From Planctomycetota bacterium (lineage in GTDB: Bacteria > Planctomycetota > SZUA-567): DNA of 32,263 bases. Location: NCBI GenBank assembly GCA_016936955.1, contig JAFGWW010000299.1, forward strand, positions 1-32,263, written 5' to 3'. The notes below the pieces were generated by a model. It saw only the letters and a program-made list of their open reading frames with translations, made no database searches and was not told the origin of the DNA. Below, piece after piece: positions 7,896 through 16,379 of the stretch. The position numbers and the translations under genes are program-made. How positions within the stretch are numbered: position 1 is the stretch's first letter; every line of letters starts with the position of its first letter.

Positions 7896-9299
7896 ATGAA
7901 GAGGATTGGCAAATTGCGCATGATGCGGTCTGATGAAATCGAATCATCTGGTATCGGCATTGGATTTGAATGTCTTGACAGGGAGATCTTCGATCCCGAG
8001 AGATGTTACGACAAGCTCGCAGAGATAGGAGTCAAGCACGCTCGTTGCCAGACCGGATGGCTCAGGTGCGAGAAAGAGAAAGGCGTCTATGACTTCGACT
8101 GGCTGGACAAGATTGTTGACAACTTGCTACAGCGCGGCATCAAGCCATGGTTTAATGTATCCTACGGCAATCCGCTTTACATGGATGGTGGCGAGAGTAA
8201 TGCCTGCGTAGGGATGGTGCCGCTGTACTATGGTGATGAGACGCTTCAGGCATGGAGGCAATATATAAATGCTTTGGCAATGCATTATCGCGATCGAGTT
8301 TCTCATTTTGAAATCTGGAATGAACCAGAAGGAATCGATTTCTGGCAACCAAAGGCGCCTGATCCATTAGAGTACGCCAGATTCATCCGGGTCACCGCAC
8401 CTTTGATTAAAGATGCAATTCCCGACGCGAAGATAGGCGCCTGTTCAAACTTCGTATTCTATCCCGAATACATGGTTCCTCTATTTCGCAGCGGGATTGC
8501 TGAGTTGCTCTCATTCTACTGTGTCCATGCCTATCGTATCCAACCGGAACTGCACTATGCCAGAGAATTGAGGGCATTGAGGAAACTCATGGATTGCAAT
8601 GGGGGAGAACATGTCGACATATGGCAGGGCGAATCGGGATACGCATCACATTTTCCTGAGAATCACTGGCTCGGCACATATGTGCGCGAGAGCGAAATCA
8701 ATCAAGCGAAATGGCTGCTTCGGAGATTTTTTACCGATTGCTACCATGGCGCAAAGATGACCTCATTCTTCCAGATGGTTGACATGACAGCCAAACCATA
8801 TCAAAAAGCGGTCAATACTGTTCAATCGCCCGCACGCCATGGCATTCTGAATGGCAATACTTACACACCAAAAATGGCGTACAACTGCCTGGGAAATGTC
8901 GCTGCAATTCTGGATGCGGATACGAAACCAGCCGATCTTTTCGCCAAGCTAAGCCTTACTAAAGCATTTCCCAAATCAATGCGGACATCCAGACTCCCTG
9001 ATATATCGGCCACGGTTTTGGGATTTGAAAGAAACGGGTACCCGCTCTACGCTTACTATATTCCAGAGGATGTTCAGATGGAGTACGGGAAAGTTAATGG
9101 CGTAACGTTAGAAGTCCTGAAAGATGAATGTTTACAAAACATCAACGACCCGGTACTGGTCGATATGCTTGATGGTGAGATATTTTCCTTCGCTCCTCAC
9201 CACGACGGCAAGCATGCACTATGCTTTACGGAGCTTCCAATAACAGATTATCCAGTCATCATCACTGATCGAATGGCACTTGAAAACAGGATCGCCTAG
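7896..9299 (+). CDS. Clan GH-A glycoside hydrolase (GH39-like)
   Basis: The 467-residue TIM-barrel enzyme has the two clan GH-A catalytic glutamates: FEIWNEPEG gives the acid/base Glu143 and DIWQGESGY the nucleophile Glu246. HAYR near 211 and KPWFNVSYGNP near 84 are further barrel-strand signatures. GH39 (xylosidase/iduronidase-type) is the closest match I recognise, but GH5-like families cannot be excluded, so the bond it cleaves is open. No signal peptide is seen, so it should act in the cytoplasm on imported oligosaccharides. The ATG at 7896 follows CGGAGA by about 7 nt; in-frame TTG 7842 and ATG 7857 lack such a site. It is coupled to the transporter gene, whose ribosome site overlaps this stop codon. 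Confidence 0.8.
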   Translation: MKRIGKLRMMRSDEIESSGIGIGFECLDREIFDPERCYDKLAEIGVKHARCQTGWLRCEKEKGVYDFDWLDKIVDNLLQRGIKPWFNVSYGNPLYMDGGESNACVGMVPLYYGDETLQAWRQYINALAMHYRDRVSHFEIWNEPEGIDFWQPKAPDPLEYARFIRVTAPLIKDAIPDAKIGACSNFVFYPEYMVPLFRSGIAELLSFYCVHAYRIQPELHYARELRALRKLMDCNGGEHVDIWQGESGYASHFPENHWLGTYVRESEINQAKWLLRRFFTDCYHGAKMTSFFQMVDMTAKPYQKAVNTVQSPARHGILNGNTYTPKMAYNCLGNVAAILDADTKPADLFAKLSLTKAFPKSMRTSRLPDISATVLGFERNGYPLYAYYIPEDVQMEYGKVNGVTLEVLKDECLQNINDPVLVDMLDGEIFSFAPHHDGKHALCFTELPITDYPVIITDRMALENRIA

Positions 9300-9308
9300 G
9301 AGGCCAAT

Positions 9309-10577
9309 GTGAGCGCAAGCATTGCCGGCACAGTTGAAATATCCAAATCGGTCCGCACGTGGTCCCAGCAGACCTGTGTACGACACAGCTTCTGGAACGG
9401 CCTGGGCGTTGGCTTTCTGTATGGAGATATCATTGCTGTCATCGCCCTATTCTACGGCGCCAAAGAATTGCACATGAGCCTTCTTTTCGGTGTAATATAT
9501 ATGTCCCTTCCTGCAGCATTACTGGCCCCGCTTTTTTTAGCGGGACGGGATTGCACTACGATCTGGCGCTCCATGTGGCTTTTGCGAACGCTTATAATAC
9601 CTCTGTACTTTCTATTGCCTATACTTCCAGCACCCTATCGCGCCTGGTTCATTGTCGGCATCTACGCCGCATTCTGTATTTTACGTTCGATAGGCGTTTC
9701 GGCGTCCCTGCCGGTAATGCGCAGAGTTTCAACATGCAGCGATCGTCAGGCTTTATTCGGTCGGCACATGCAGGCATTCATGATTGCATGTATGTTTGTA
9801 ACCATCACGGCATATGCTGTTCTTGAAGGTGGATTATTCGCGGAAGAGCTGACTCGCTATCAGGTTTTGATCGCCTTGGGGGGCATCTTTTCTTTGGTGT
9901 CAACGGTCTATCTCTACAAACTGCCACATACCGGCCCCCTTGAATCCATATCGATGCGGGAGCTGCTTGCCATCCTTACTAACGTAATGCGAGACCATCA
10001 TTGCCGCCACCTGATCCTGATAACTCTTGGCAATACTTTTATCCTTGTGCTATGTGGACAAGTTATTCCGCACATGAAGAGCGCGATGAAAATAAATAGT
10101 GGTGGTATCGTGCTTCTGTGCTCAAGTGGACTATTCGCGGCCGCCATCGCCATGCATGTATTCAGGAATTTCGGCAGTAGATTGAATACATTCAAGCTTT
10201 TGGCCTACCTGCATGCAGCCATAGCCTGCAGTATGATTTTTCTTGCCTTATCCGGAGGCTTTCTCCCTTCGGGAAATGTTATCGTATTTATTCCCGCCAT
10301 CGCCCTGCTCTATGTCAGCAAGAGTTCAGCAGTTGCGATCATCACAAGCCTCCAGGCCGATAGCCTTCCCACAATAAGGCAATATGCCTATTCTGCCATA
10401 TTCCTGGTTGCTTCCGCCTTCTCTGCCGCTTTGGCGGTCTGTGTGGTTTTTGTCGTGCAGAATGAACTTGGCACCAATACCAGCTGCTTACCCGCCTACG
10501 TCTTCTGCATTTGCGCTGCTGCATCGATGGGACTATGCTTATTTGTATTAAGAATATCCAGAGGATGCACTACCTGA
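9309..10577 (+). CDS. MFS-like multi-pass membrane transporter
   Basis: 422 residues, almost entirely hydrophobic, with about 12 predicted membrane spans and short charged loops (for example FLAGRDCTTIWR, MRRVSTCSDRQALFGRHMQ). The overall layout matches major facilitator sugar transporters, although the classical loop 2-3 signature is not clear. The start is a GTG at 9309: AGGAGG at 9298-9303 overlaps the TAG of the glycosidase gene, and the overlapping ATG at 9307 is followed at once by TGA. Tight coupling to a cytoplasmic glycosidase suggests it imports that enzyme's oligosaccharide; the substrate is inferred. Confidence 0.75.
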   Translation: MSASIAGTVEISKSVRTWSQQTCVRHSFWNGLGVGFLYGDIIAVIALFYGAKELHMSLLFGVIYMSLPAALLAPLFLAGRDCTTIWRSMWLLRTLIIPLYFLLPILPAPYRAWFIVGIYAAFCILRSIGVSASLPVMRRVSTCSDRQALFGRHMQAFMIACMFVTITAYAVLEGGLFAEELTRYQVLIALGGIFSLVSTVYLYKLPHTGPLESISMRELLAILTNVMRDHHCRHLILITLGNTFILVLCGQVIPHMKSAMKINSGGIVLLCSSGLFAAAIAMHVFRNFGSRLNTFKLLAYLHAAIACSMIFLALSGGFLPSGNVIVFIPAIALLYVSKSSAVAIITSLQADSLPTIRQYAYSAIFLVASAFSAALAVCVVFVVQNELGTNTSCLPAYVFCICAAASMGLCLFVLRISRGCTT

Positions 10578-10711
10578 TTGACGGCATTTTGCTAATGCCA
10601 AGACGCGCTGCAACTCTTTTGCCCGGTTCAATTCGTCCGCAGGTCAAATGCCGCCAGCACATTTCCATGGCGTGCATATAAAACACTGTCGCTGATGACC
10701 GGATGTGACCG

Positions 10712-11061
10712 ATGCTCCTTGGAACCGAATTTAATCTGGAAGAGTCAACGAGCTACGACAGAAGCGGTCTATGGTACAACTCCAAATATCCAAACTATTT
10801 CAGCAATATAGATTCATCGTGCCAGCTAAGAAATTCACCGCCTTATCATGTCCATCTCGTTTATTGCTTATGGTCGATACCTGCCGCACATGGTACTGGG
10901 ATTCTTATCAGATTTCATGGAACTGGACAAGAGCTCCTGCGTATCGTCATAATGAGCGCCCCAACATCCTGTTTGCCGACAGACGTGTGTCGTCCACAAG
11001 CGATCTGCACACTGATTACTTGGCCAATCAATTGTTCCATAATGCTAGCGGCGTGCCATAA
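10712..11061 (+). pseudogene. C-terminal remnant of a pseudopilin, frameshifted
   Basis: A first frame reads SGLWYNSKYPNYFSNIDSS (from about 10758) and a second, after a shift near 10815-10830, continues KFTALSCPSRLLLMVD, TWYWDSYQISWNWTRAP and then RHNERPNILFADRRVSS, stopping at 11061. The last part is the H-X9-DG motif of pseudopilins with DG changed to DR. The FTLVELL N-terminus is missing. From 10578 to 10711 I see nothing that can be assigned. It lies just downstream of the transporter, at the place where the other loci carry intact pseudopilin genes. Confidence 0.6.
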
Positions 11062-11205
11062 GGAGGCTGGCAATAATCTGATCCCTTAAAACGACCCCGG
11101 ACTGTAGTTTCAAAGTAATGCCCTTAAGCGATAGTTGGCCTCCATACCATATAATGGACATGGAATTTAAACCCCCATGTAAAGGATTAAACTTAGCATT
11201 AATTC

Positions 11206-11249
11206 TTGTGACGAATTTGTGACGAATCGAACGCATTTTCGTCACAAAT
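11206..11249. repeat. Clustered TTGTGACGAA direct and inverted repeats
   Basis: TTGTGACGAA occurs at 11206-11215 and again within 11216-11226, and its reverse complement TTCGTCACAAA at 11238-11248. The second and third copies form a perfect 12-bp inverted repeat (11215-11226 with 11238-11249) around an 11-nt loop. The cluster is about 130 nt from the tRNA-His fragment and recombinase tail, so arm-type recombinase sites are one possibility; an operator or a hairpin are others. Confidence 0.6.
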
Positions 11250-11348
11250 AGGCACTTTTAAGCATAATATGCACACCCAGTTTGTGTCCAGTTTAACGCC
11301 TATAAGTCCTGTAAAGACAGCGAGATAAGTGATTTATGCGGTGAAGTT

Positions 11349-11726
11349 TTAGTAGGTGATGTTCTCATAAAAACCTGCTTGTGGCTCTGGAGGTCGGGGG
11401 TTCAAATCCCCTTTCTCTCCCCAGTTAATTTTCGCCGAAAGTCCTGATATTAAAGGGTTTTCCGCGTTTTTTGTTTCCGGCCGGGAAACAGCCGATTTAC
11501 TCAAATTTACTCCATTTTTCTGGATCTTAACCTTATTTCGAGTCAAATAGCGAGTCGATTTTTCTTGGGTCTTTTCGGTCGATATGGATGCAGCTAACCC
11601 GAAGTCCGGCAGCCTGGCAATGGCTTCGGACTTCTCTTCCAGCTTGATGTGAGCATAGCACTTCATGGTCAGGTTTATGTCGGAATGGCGCATAAGCCGC
11701 TGGGCTTCCTGCGGGTAACCTCGTAA
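11349..11726 (-). pseudogene. Tyrosine recombinase (integrase) C-terminal remnant overlapping the tRNA fragment
   Basis: The minus strand reads GYPQEAQRLMRHSDINL followed by TMKCYAHI, which is the end of a phage-type integrase catalytic domain, then a charged tail and WGEKGDLNPRPPEPQ encoded across the tRNA-His fragment, ending at 11349. That tail peptide is typical of integrases whose 3' end lies antisense to their tRNA target. An in-frame stop at 11730-11732 limits it on the N-terminal side; the core-binding domain and the first catalytic residues are gone. It cannot be active. Confidence 0.75.
11379..11423 (+). other. 3' fragment of tRNA-His (likely attachment site)
   Basis: The bases read as a tRNA from the anticodon loop to CCA: loop TTGTGGC with anticodon GTG (11381-11383), 3' anticodon strand TCTGG, variable loop AGGTC, T-arm GGGGG / TTCAAAT / CCCCT, acceptor strand TTCTCTC, then C73 and CCA at 11421-11423. 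A C at position 73 is characteristic of tRNA-His, agreeing with the GTG anticodon. Upstream, CCTGC (11374-11378) cannot pair with TCTGG, so the 5' half is missing. Such 3' tRNA pieces are the classical footprint of integration by tyrosine recombinases, and a recombinase tail overlaps it antisense. Confidence 0.7.
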
Positions 11727-11852
11727 TATTCATTTTCTTGAAACCTTGCAAATGCAGTTTAATTGCTACATAATGGGTATGTGCTGGCCGTGGGCGGTCA
11801 ATCATTGCATAACTAAGTGTTTTTTTGACGGGTTTGATTGAAGGAAATCTCT

Positions 11853-13544
11853 ATGACATTTGATCCTCCTGCGTTGCCTGAAGAGCAAAATCCTGAAGGT
11901 GAGGGAACAGGGGATGTGCTTTCGGAAAACAAGCCCGAGCCTCTGGAAGCGGTGAATAAAATCATCCCGGATGTCCCTGGTCGCAAGGCTCTAACTGCAT
12001 TATTGCTGGTGGTGCTATTTGACTATTTCCTATACCGCGGCAGCGGTGGCTTGGGATATGCTCTTCTCATGCTTATTACTGCGCCGCTTCTTTACCACGC
12101 ACACACCCAAGCACCAGGAAAGTTCTTTTCGCTTCCTTTGGGGTTGCTCCTGATCTTGGCGATAAAGACTCTCTGGCAATGCGATTTATTTACACCGTGG
12201 CTCGGTTTCTTTGTTCTGGCGGCGCTGGCCCTTTCCCTCACGGGATCTCTTTCCTGCATCATAGATGCGTCAAAGTCCATCGCATTTTCCGTGCTTCGCA
12301 GTCCGATCATAGAAGCCGCGTTCCTGCGCGTTTTCGCAAGGTTGCGGCTTGCGCGAAAACTTGGTGCAATAGACGGATGGCCAATACTGGTTCCGCTACT
12401 TGTGATCGCCATCTTTCTGACAGTTTTCGGTTTGGGAAATCCAATCATCGCCTCTTGGTTGTCCACGGCTGGAGAGTGGTTCTCGCATCACATGCATAAT
12501 TTTACAGACTTGCTTCCATCTGGCTGGGAAGTTGCATTTTGGATTGCCTCTGGTCTGATTGCGGCGGTCTGGCTTTGTCCCTTCAAAACCGAAGCTAAGC
12601 AACTAAAAGATTTGCTTGGCCATGATGAGGACCTGCCGGAAGAATATAACATTAATGAAGAGGTAGAACGGCGTTCTCTTATGGCGCGAAATACATTGAT
12701 AGCCGTGAACCTGCTATTTGTTGCTTACAATGCAGTAGATGTTAACTACCTTTGGATCCAACAGTCTCTTCCAGAAGGAATCAGCTATTCAGAATATGCC
12801 ATTACCGGTACGGTATGGTTGACCGTAGCGCTAGCCCTTACTTCTTTCGTGTTGGGCGTTATTTTTTCAGGCGACTTGAACTTCCATACACGTACTCCCC
12901 GGCTACGCTTTTTCGCTTGGATATGGGCCGTGCAAAATCTCCTTCTCGCTGTTTTTGCTTATCACCGTCTATCTCTTTATGTATCGTTCAATGGACTGAC
13001 AAGATGGCGCACAGTTGGCGCTTTCGGCATTACGCTTGTCATCTTCGGTCTTCTGATCGTTGTGCGGAAGATTCTCAATAAGAAAAGCTTTCTCTGGATG
13101 GCGCGGCGTCAACTTGTTGCTTTTGCGCTGACAGTGTTCGCCTTAGGCATTTTTCCTATTGATTACATTGCTCATACCGTTAATACTCGGCAGATTCTCG
13201 CGGGTGAAATTGGCCCGGCTTATCAGGTAGTGAATCAACCTAAATCGGCAGAAGGTTTATCTCCATTGATTCTGCTCTTGGATTCGGAGGATGTTACGGT
13301 CCGTGAAGGTGTGGCGGGTGTGCTATTGAAGGAACTAGAAATTCTTCGGGAATACGACCGCATTAATACGCGCTGGACCTATAGTGAACTCTCGCGGCGC
13401 TGGGCTTTGCAGAAGCTTACCGAAGCCGAACCGCGTTTGCGGGAATTAATCCCGGACGGCAACTGGCAGAAACGAATTGATGCGCTGGAGGCTTGTACGA
13501 GTGGTTATGAATGGCCGGGGAGAACTGTGGAGTGGAGGCGTTGA
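11853..13544 (+). CDS. Polytopic membrane protein, DUF4173-like
   Basis: 563 residues: an acidic soluble N-terminus (about 1-45), about 12 membrane spans from 46 to 450, a cytoplasmic loop LLGHDEDLPEEYNINEEVERRS near 255, and a soluble C-terminal domain of about 110 residues. The segment YHRLSLYVSFNGLTRWR (about 370-386) is the signature I associate with DUF4173/DUF4153 membrane proteins, whose function is unknown. The ATG at 11853 follows AAGGAA by 6 nt. It begins about 130 nt after the integrase relic, so it may be chromosomal flank or old cargo of the lost element. No partner gene is visible. Confidence 0.7.
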   Translation: MTFDPPALPEEQNPEGEGTGDVLSENKPEPLEAVNKIIPDVPGRKALTALLLVVLFDYFLYRGSGGLGYALLMLITAPLLYHAHTQAPGKFFSLPLGLLLILAIKTLWQCDLFTPWLGFFVLAALALSLTGSLSCIIDASKSIAFSVLRSPIIEAAFLRVFARLRLARKLGAIDGWPILVPLLVIAIFLTVFGLGNPIIASWLSTAGEWFSHHMHNFTDLLPSGWEVAFWIASGLIAAVWLCPFKTEAKQLKDLLGHDEDLPEEYNINEEVERRSLMARNTLIAVNLLFVAYNAVDVNYLWIQQSLPEGISYSEYAITGTVWLTVALALTSFVLGVIFSGDLNFHTRTPRLRFFAWIWAVQNLLLAVFAYHRLSLYVSFNGLTRWRTVGAFGITLVIFGLLIVVRKILNKKSFLWMARRQLVAFALTVFALGIFPIDYIAHTVNTRQILAGEIGPAYQVVNQPKSAEGLSPLILLLDSEDVTVREGVAGVLLKELEILREYDRINTRWTYSELSRRWALQKLTEAEPRLRELIPDGNWQKRIDALEACTSGYEWPGRTVEWRR

Positions 13545-13557
13545 CTATATACAGTTT

Positions 13558-13589
13558 TTACATTTGTGTGCTAAGCACAGGAGATGTAA
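13558..13589 (+). terminator. Imperfect stem-loop after the membrane-protein gene
   Basis: Outer arms TTACAT (13558-13563) and ATGTAA (13584-13589) enclose inner arms TGTGCT (13567-13572) and AGCACA (13574-13579), starting 14 nt after the stop at 13544. There is no strong T-run, so it is a weak terminator candidate. The rest of 13590-13825 shows only a short GGGGC/GCCCC inverted repeat near 13710. Confidence 0.25.
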
Positions 13590-13825
13590 GAATGCTATTT
13601 AACTCAAATCCCAATGATAACTATACATAACCAAACCAAGGGAGCCCGCACCCATCCATGCGTCTACCCATTATGTGACTATTTCTCTCTTTTGGCAAGC
13701 CGTAGGGGCGTAGCCCCGGAAGGGTAGCCAAATCGTGTTGTACTCCCTGTGCCCGTTCTCTATAAAAGGTAGTGCGCACACAAAAGGATATCAGCAGGAG
13801 GGGTTAATGGCTGGCGCTGATTACT

Positions 13826-13849
13826 TCTGCACCAGCTCACTGGTGCAGA
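13826..13849 (-). terminator. 10-bp perfect hairpin with the decarboxylase stop codon in its loop
   Basis: Arms TCTGCACCAG (13826-13835) and CTGGTGCAGA (13840-13849) pair perfectly around a 4-nt loop that contains the TGA stop (13839-13837) of the ornithine/lysine decarboxylase gene. No T-run follows on the minus strand, so a factor-dependent terminator or an mRNA 3'-end stabiliser is more likely than a classical intrinsic terminator. Confidence 0.45.
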
Positions 13850-14979
13850 TGAACGACCTTTGCCGGACTGAACCCGTTGAAGTGCGTGGCGGAGGCGATA
13901 CTGTAGGCGCCGATTTTGGGGCTGAATACCAGATCACCACGCTTCAGGGTTGAGGGCAGCTGCTCGGCCATGCTGATCACGTCAAGAGCGTCACAGGTCG
14001 GGCCGAAGACCGTGCAGATCTCTTTACGCCCCTTTTTGAAAGATTCAATTCTGTACTGGCAGTGATCAAAAATAATGCCGGAAAATGTATTGTACACGCC
14101 ATCGTCGATGTAGTAACAGAGCTTTCCATCCCGTACAGCCTTGCCGATAATGCGACACACAGCCGTGCCGGCAGTGGCGACGAGAAACCGACCGGGCTCG
14201 GCAAGAATTTCCACGTCCTTTGGGAAGAGACGGTCAAGCTCAGCATTGATCGTGCGGGCTAGTTCAGCGAAGGGACGGACGGTCGCGTCGTAAGGTGCGG
14301 GAAAGCCTCCGCCGATATCGAGAAGGTTCATCTTGTGGTAACCACGGTCCTGCACCTCGCGATAGACGTTTGCGGCGAGATTGATGGCCTGCACGAAATT
14401 CTCATAGTTGGTTGTCTGGCTGCCGACGTGGAAACTGATGCCTTCTACCGTGAGTCCGGCACGGTCGGCGGCGAGGATCAGGTCCACCGCCTCGCCCGAC
14501 CCGGCGCCGCACTTTGATGAGAGTTCGACCATGGCGCCGGTATTCGGAACCTTGAGCCGCAGAACGAGCCCAGAATCGGGGGCGTAGCGCTTGATCTTTT
14601 CAATCTCCTCGGCATTGTCGAAGGTGACAAGCGCCTTGTAGCGATTGAGGTGCCGGAGGGTATCCTCGTCCTTGATAGGATTTGCGTAGATGATTTTATC
14701 CCAGATCCAGTCCTGCCGTTCTTTGGCCGGCATCTTTTTGATGTACTGGTAGACGGTCTTGAATTCCGGCATGGACGCCACATCGAAGCTCGCGCCCGCT
14801 TCAAAAAGCGTGCGGACGATCTGCGGATCGGGGTTGGCTTTGACAGCGTAATAAGCCTGTACCCGGGGAAGGTACTTACGGAACAGGACATAGTTACGGC
14901 GCAGTTCGTTGTGATCCACGACAAAGATCGGGGTGCCATGCTCTTTGGCGAGTGCCTGCAATTCCGCCTGCGTTGCCAT
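13837..14979 (-). CDS. Ornithine/lysine decarboxylase, eukaryote-like (alanine racemase fold)
   Basis: This 380-residue PLP enzyme makes the diamine (putrescine from ornithine, or cadaverine from lysine). Fold-type III motifs are present in order: YYAVKANP with PLP lysine Lys47, SFHVGSQ (about 196-202) contacting the cofactor, GGGFP (about 236), EPGR (about 271) binding the phosphate, FGPTCDALD with the catalytic Cys329, and IGAYSIAS with Tyr359. Length fits the bacterial lysine/ornithine decarboxylases. Start at 14979 follows AAGGAG by 6 nt. It is the last gene of a three-gene polyamine operon, 28 nt after the carboxynorspermidine synthase. Whether ornithine or lysine is preferred cannot be read from the sequence; a following spermidine pathway favours ornithine. 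Confidence 0.88.
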   Translation of the reverse strand: MATQAELQALAKEHGTPIFVVDHNELRRNYVLFRKYLPRVQAYYAVKANPDPQIVRTLFEAGASFDVASMPEFKTVYQYIKKMPAKERQDWIWDKIIYANPIKDEDTLRHLNRYKALVTFDNAEEIEKIKRYAPDSGLVLRLKVPNTGAMVELSSKCGAGSGEAVDLILAADRAGLTVEGISFHVGSQTTNYENFVQAINLAANVYREVQDRGYHKMNLLDIGGGFPAPYDATVRPFAELARTINAELDRLFPKDVEILAEPGRFLVATAGTAVCRIIGKAVRDGKLCYYIDDGVYNTFSGIIFDHCQYRIESFKKGRKEICTVFGPTCDALDVISMAEQLPSTLKRGDLVFSPKIGAYSIASATHFNGFSPAKVVHLHQ

Positions 14980-15007
14980 AGGGAACTCCTTAAAATGTGA
15001 CTTTAAA

Positions 15008-16357
15008 TCAGCTCTTGGGCTGCCTGGACGGATCGAGGGCGATCATCGGGTTGGCAGCAGAAACGGTAACGGTGGCGGTGGAGTTGGCCAATTCCTCTTC
15101 CAGCGCCAGGACGTTGCCATTAAACGACTCGGCGCTGTTCGGGGTGATCTCCTTCACCTCCGTCGGCAGGCCGATCTGGTTCAGCAATTCAATAAACGGA
15201 TCAGGGTCAAGCTCTTCGACGTTGACCATGGTCTGCGGGTCCCATGTGCCATTGGCCACCAGTATGGCTGCGGCAATCGGCGGAACGCCGGCCGTGTAGC
15301 TGATGCCCTGACTGCCGAGCTCTTCGTAGCAGGACTTGTGGTCTGAGACCTGATAGATCAGCACTTCGCGGGGTTTGCCGTCTTTGGTGCCCTTGACGAA
15401 ATTGCCGATACAGGTTTTGCCGGTATAGCCGGGAGCAAGAGATTTTGGATCCGGCAGCAGTGCCTTGACAACCTTCAGCGGGACTACCTCCTGACCGGTG
15501 CTGAGGGTGACAGGCAGGTGATCGAGAAAGCCCAGAGTGCGCAGAACCGTAAAGACATTAATGTAATGGTTCCCGAATCCCATCCAGAAGCGGATCGAAT
15601 TGGCGTCGATATTGGCGGAAAGGGAGTGCAGTTCGTCGTGGCCGTTCAGGTACACGGGGCAGTCGCCGACGACGGGGAACTTAACGGTTCGTTTTACCGA
15701 GTGGGTAGGATACTCTTTCCACTGACGGTCAATCCATGTCCAGACCTTGATGAATTCGCGGAAATTGATCTCGGGATCGAAGTTGGTTGCAAAGTACTTG
15801 CCGTGGCTGCCGGCGTTGACATCCACTATATCGATGACGTCGATGGTGTCAAAGTAATGCTTGCGGGCCAGAGCGCAATAGGCGTTGACGACGCCGGGGT
15901 CGAAGCCCACGCCGAGAATGGCGGTCAGCCCTTTCTCCTTACAGCGGTCGCGGCGCTTCCACTCGTAATTTCCGTACCAGGGTGGATTCTCGCAGACCTT
16001 TTCGGGATCTTCGTAAATGGCGGTATCCATGTAGACTGCGCCGGTTTCAAGGCATGCTTCAAGAACCGCCATATTGACAAACGCGTTACCGAGATTAACG
16101 ACAATTTCACTGCCGGTCTCCTGGATGGCGCGGACAGTGGCAGCCACGTCCAGGGCGTCAAGTTGACGGGTCGTCAGACTTCCCGCCGGATCCTTCAGGT
16201 GTCCCATGGAACGGATACTATCGGCGATCTCATCGCATTTGCTTAATGTACGGCTGGCAATACAGATGTTGCCAAGGACATCGTTGTGCATGGCTGCTTT
16301 GTGCGCAGCGACATGGGCGACGCCACCGGCGCCGATAATCAATACGTTCTTCTTCAT
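15008..16357 (-). CDS. Carboxynorspermidine/carboxyspermidine synthase (saccharopine dehydrogenase family)
   Basis: The 449-residue enzyme has an N-terminal Rossmann motif VLIIGAGGVAHVAAHKAA (about 5-22) with CIASRT for the second strand, and the Lys9-like saccharopine dehydrogenase fold: NLGNAFVNMAVLEACLETG, YMDTA, and LGVGFDPGVVNAY in mid-protein. In bacteria with the alternative polyamine route this enzyme condenses aspartate semialdehyde with putrescine or diaminopropane by NADPH-dependent reduction, giving carboxy(nor)spermidine. The neighbours, a diamine-forming decarboxylase and NspC, fix the assignment over lysine catabolism. Start at 16357 follows GAGGAG by about 8 nt; it lies 22 nt downstream of nspC. 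Confidence 0.9.
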   Translation of the reverse strand: MKKNVLIIGAGGVAHVAAHKAAMHNDVLGNICIASRTLSKCDEIADSIRSMGHLKDPAGSLTTRQLDALDVAATVRAIQETGSEIVVNLGNAFVNMAVLEACLETGAVYMDTAIYEDPEKVCENPPWYGNYEWKRRDRCKEKGLTAILGVGFDPGVVNAYCALARKHYFDTIDVIDIVDVNAGSHGKYFATNFDPEINFREFIKVWTWIDRQWKEYPTHSVKRTVKFPVVGDCPVYLNGHDELHSLSANIDANSIRFWMGFGNHYINVFTVLRTLGFLDHLPVTLSTGQEVVPLKVVKALLPDPKSLAPGYTGKTCIGNFVKGTKDGKPREVLIYQVSDHKSCYEELGSQGISYTAGVPPIAAAILVANGTWDPQTMVNVEELDPDPFIELLNQIGLPTEVKEITPNSAESFNGNVLALEEELANSTATVTVSAANPMIALDPSRQPKS

Positions 16358-16379
16358 GGGTCATTCTCCTCTTGTATCG

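Noticed and set aside
11274-11303. Possible CRISPR-like direct repeat (CCAGTTT repeated around GTGT)
   Set aside because: Only two 7-nt copies 4 nt apart; no array, no cas genes in the window.
11379-11423. Functional tRNA-His gene
   Set aside because: The 5' half including acceptor, D-arm and 5' anticodon strand is absent; only an attachment-site fragment is supported.
13807-13953. Small plus-strand gene of 48 codons with a strong AGGAGGGG site
   Set aside because: Almost wholly antisense to the decarboxylase 3' end; product has no recognisable character. The ribosome-like site is noted but probably chance.
15518-16246. 242-codon plus-strand frame antisense to the carboxynorspermidine synthase
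   Set aside because: Long antisense frame expected in GC-rich coding sequence; the minus-strand product has full family motifs.
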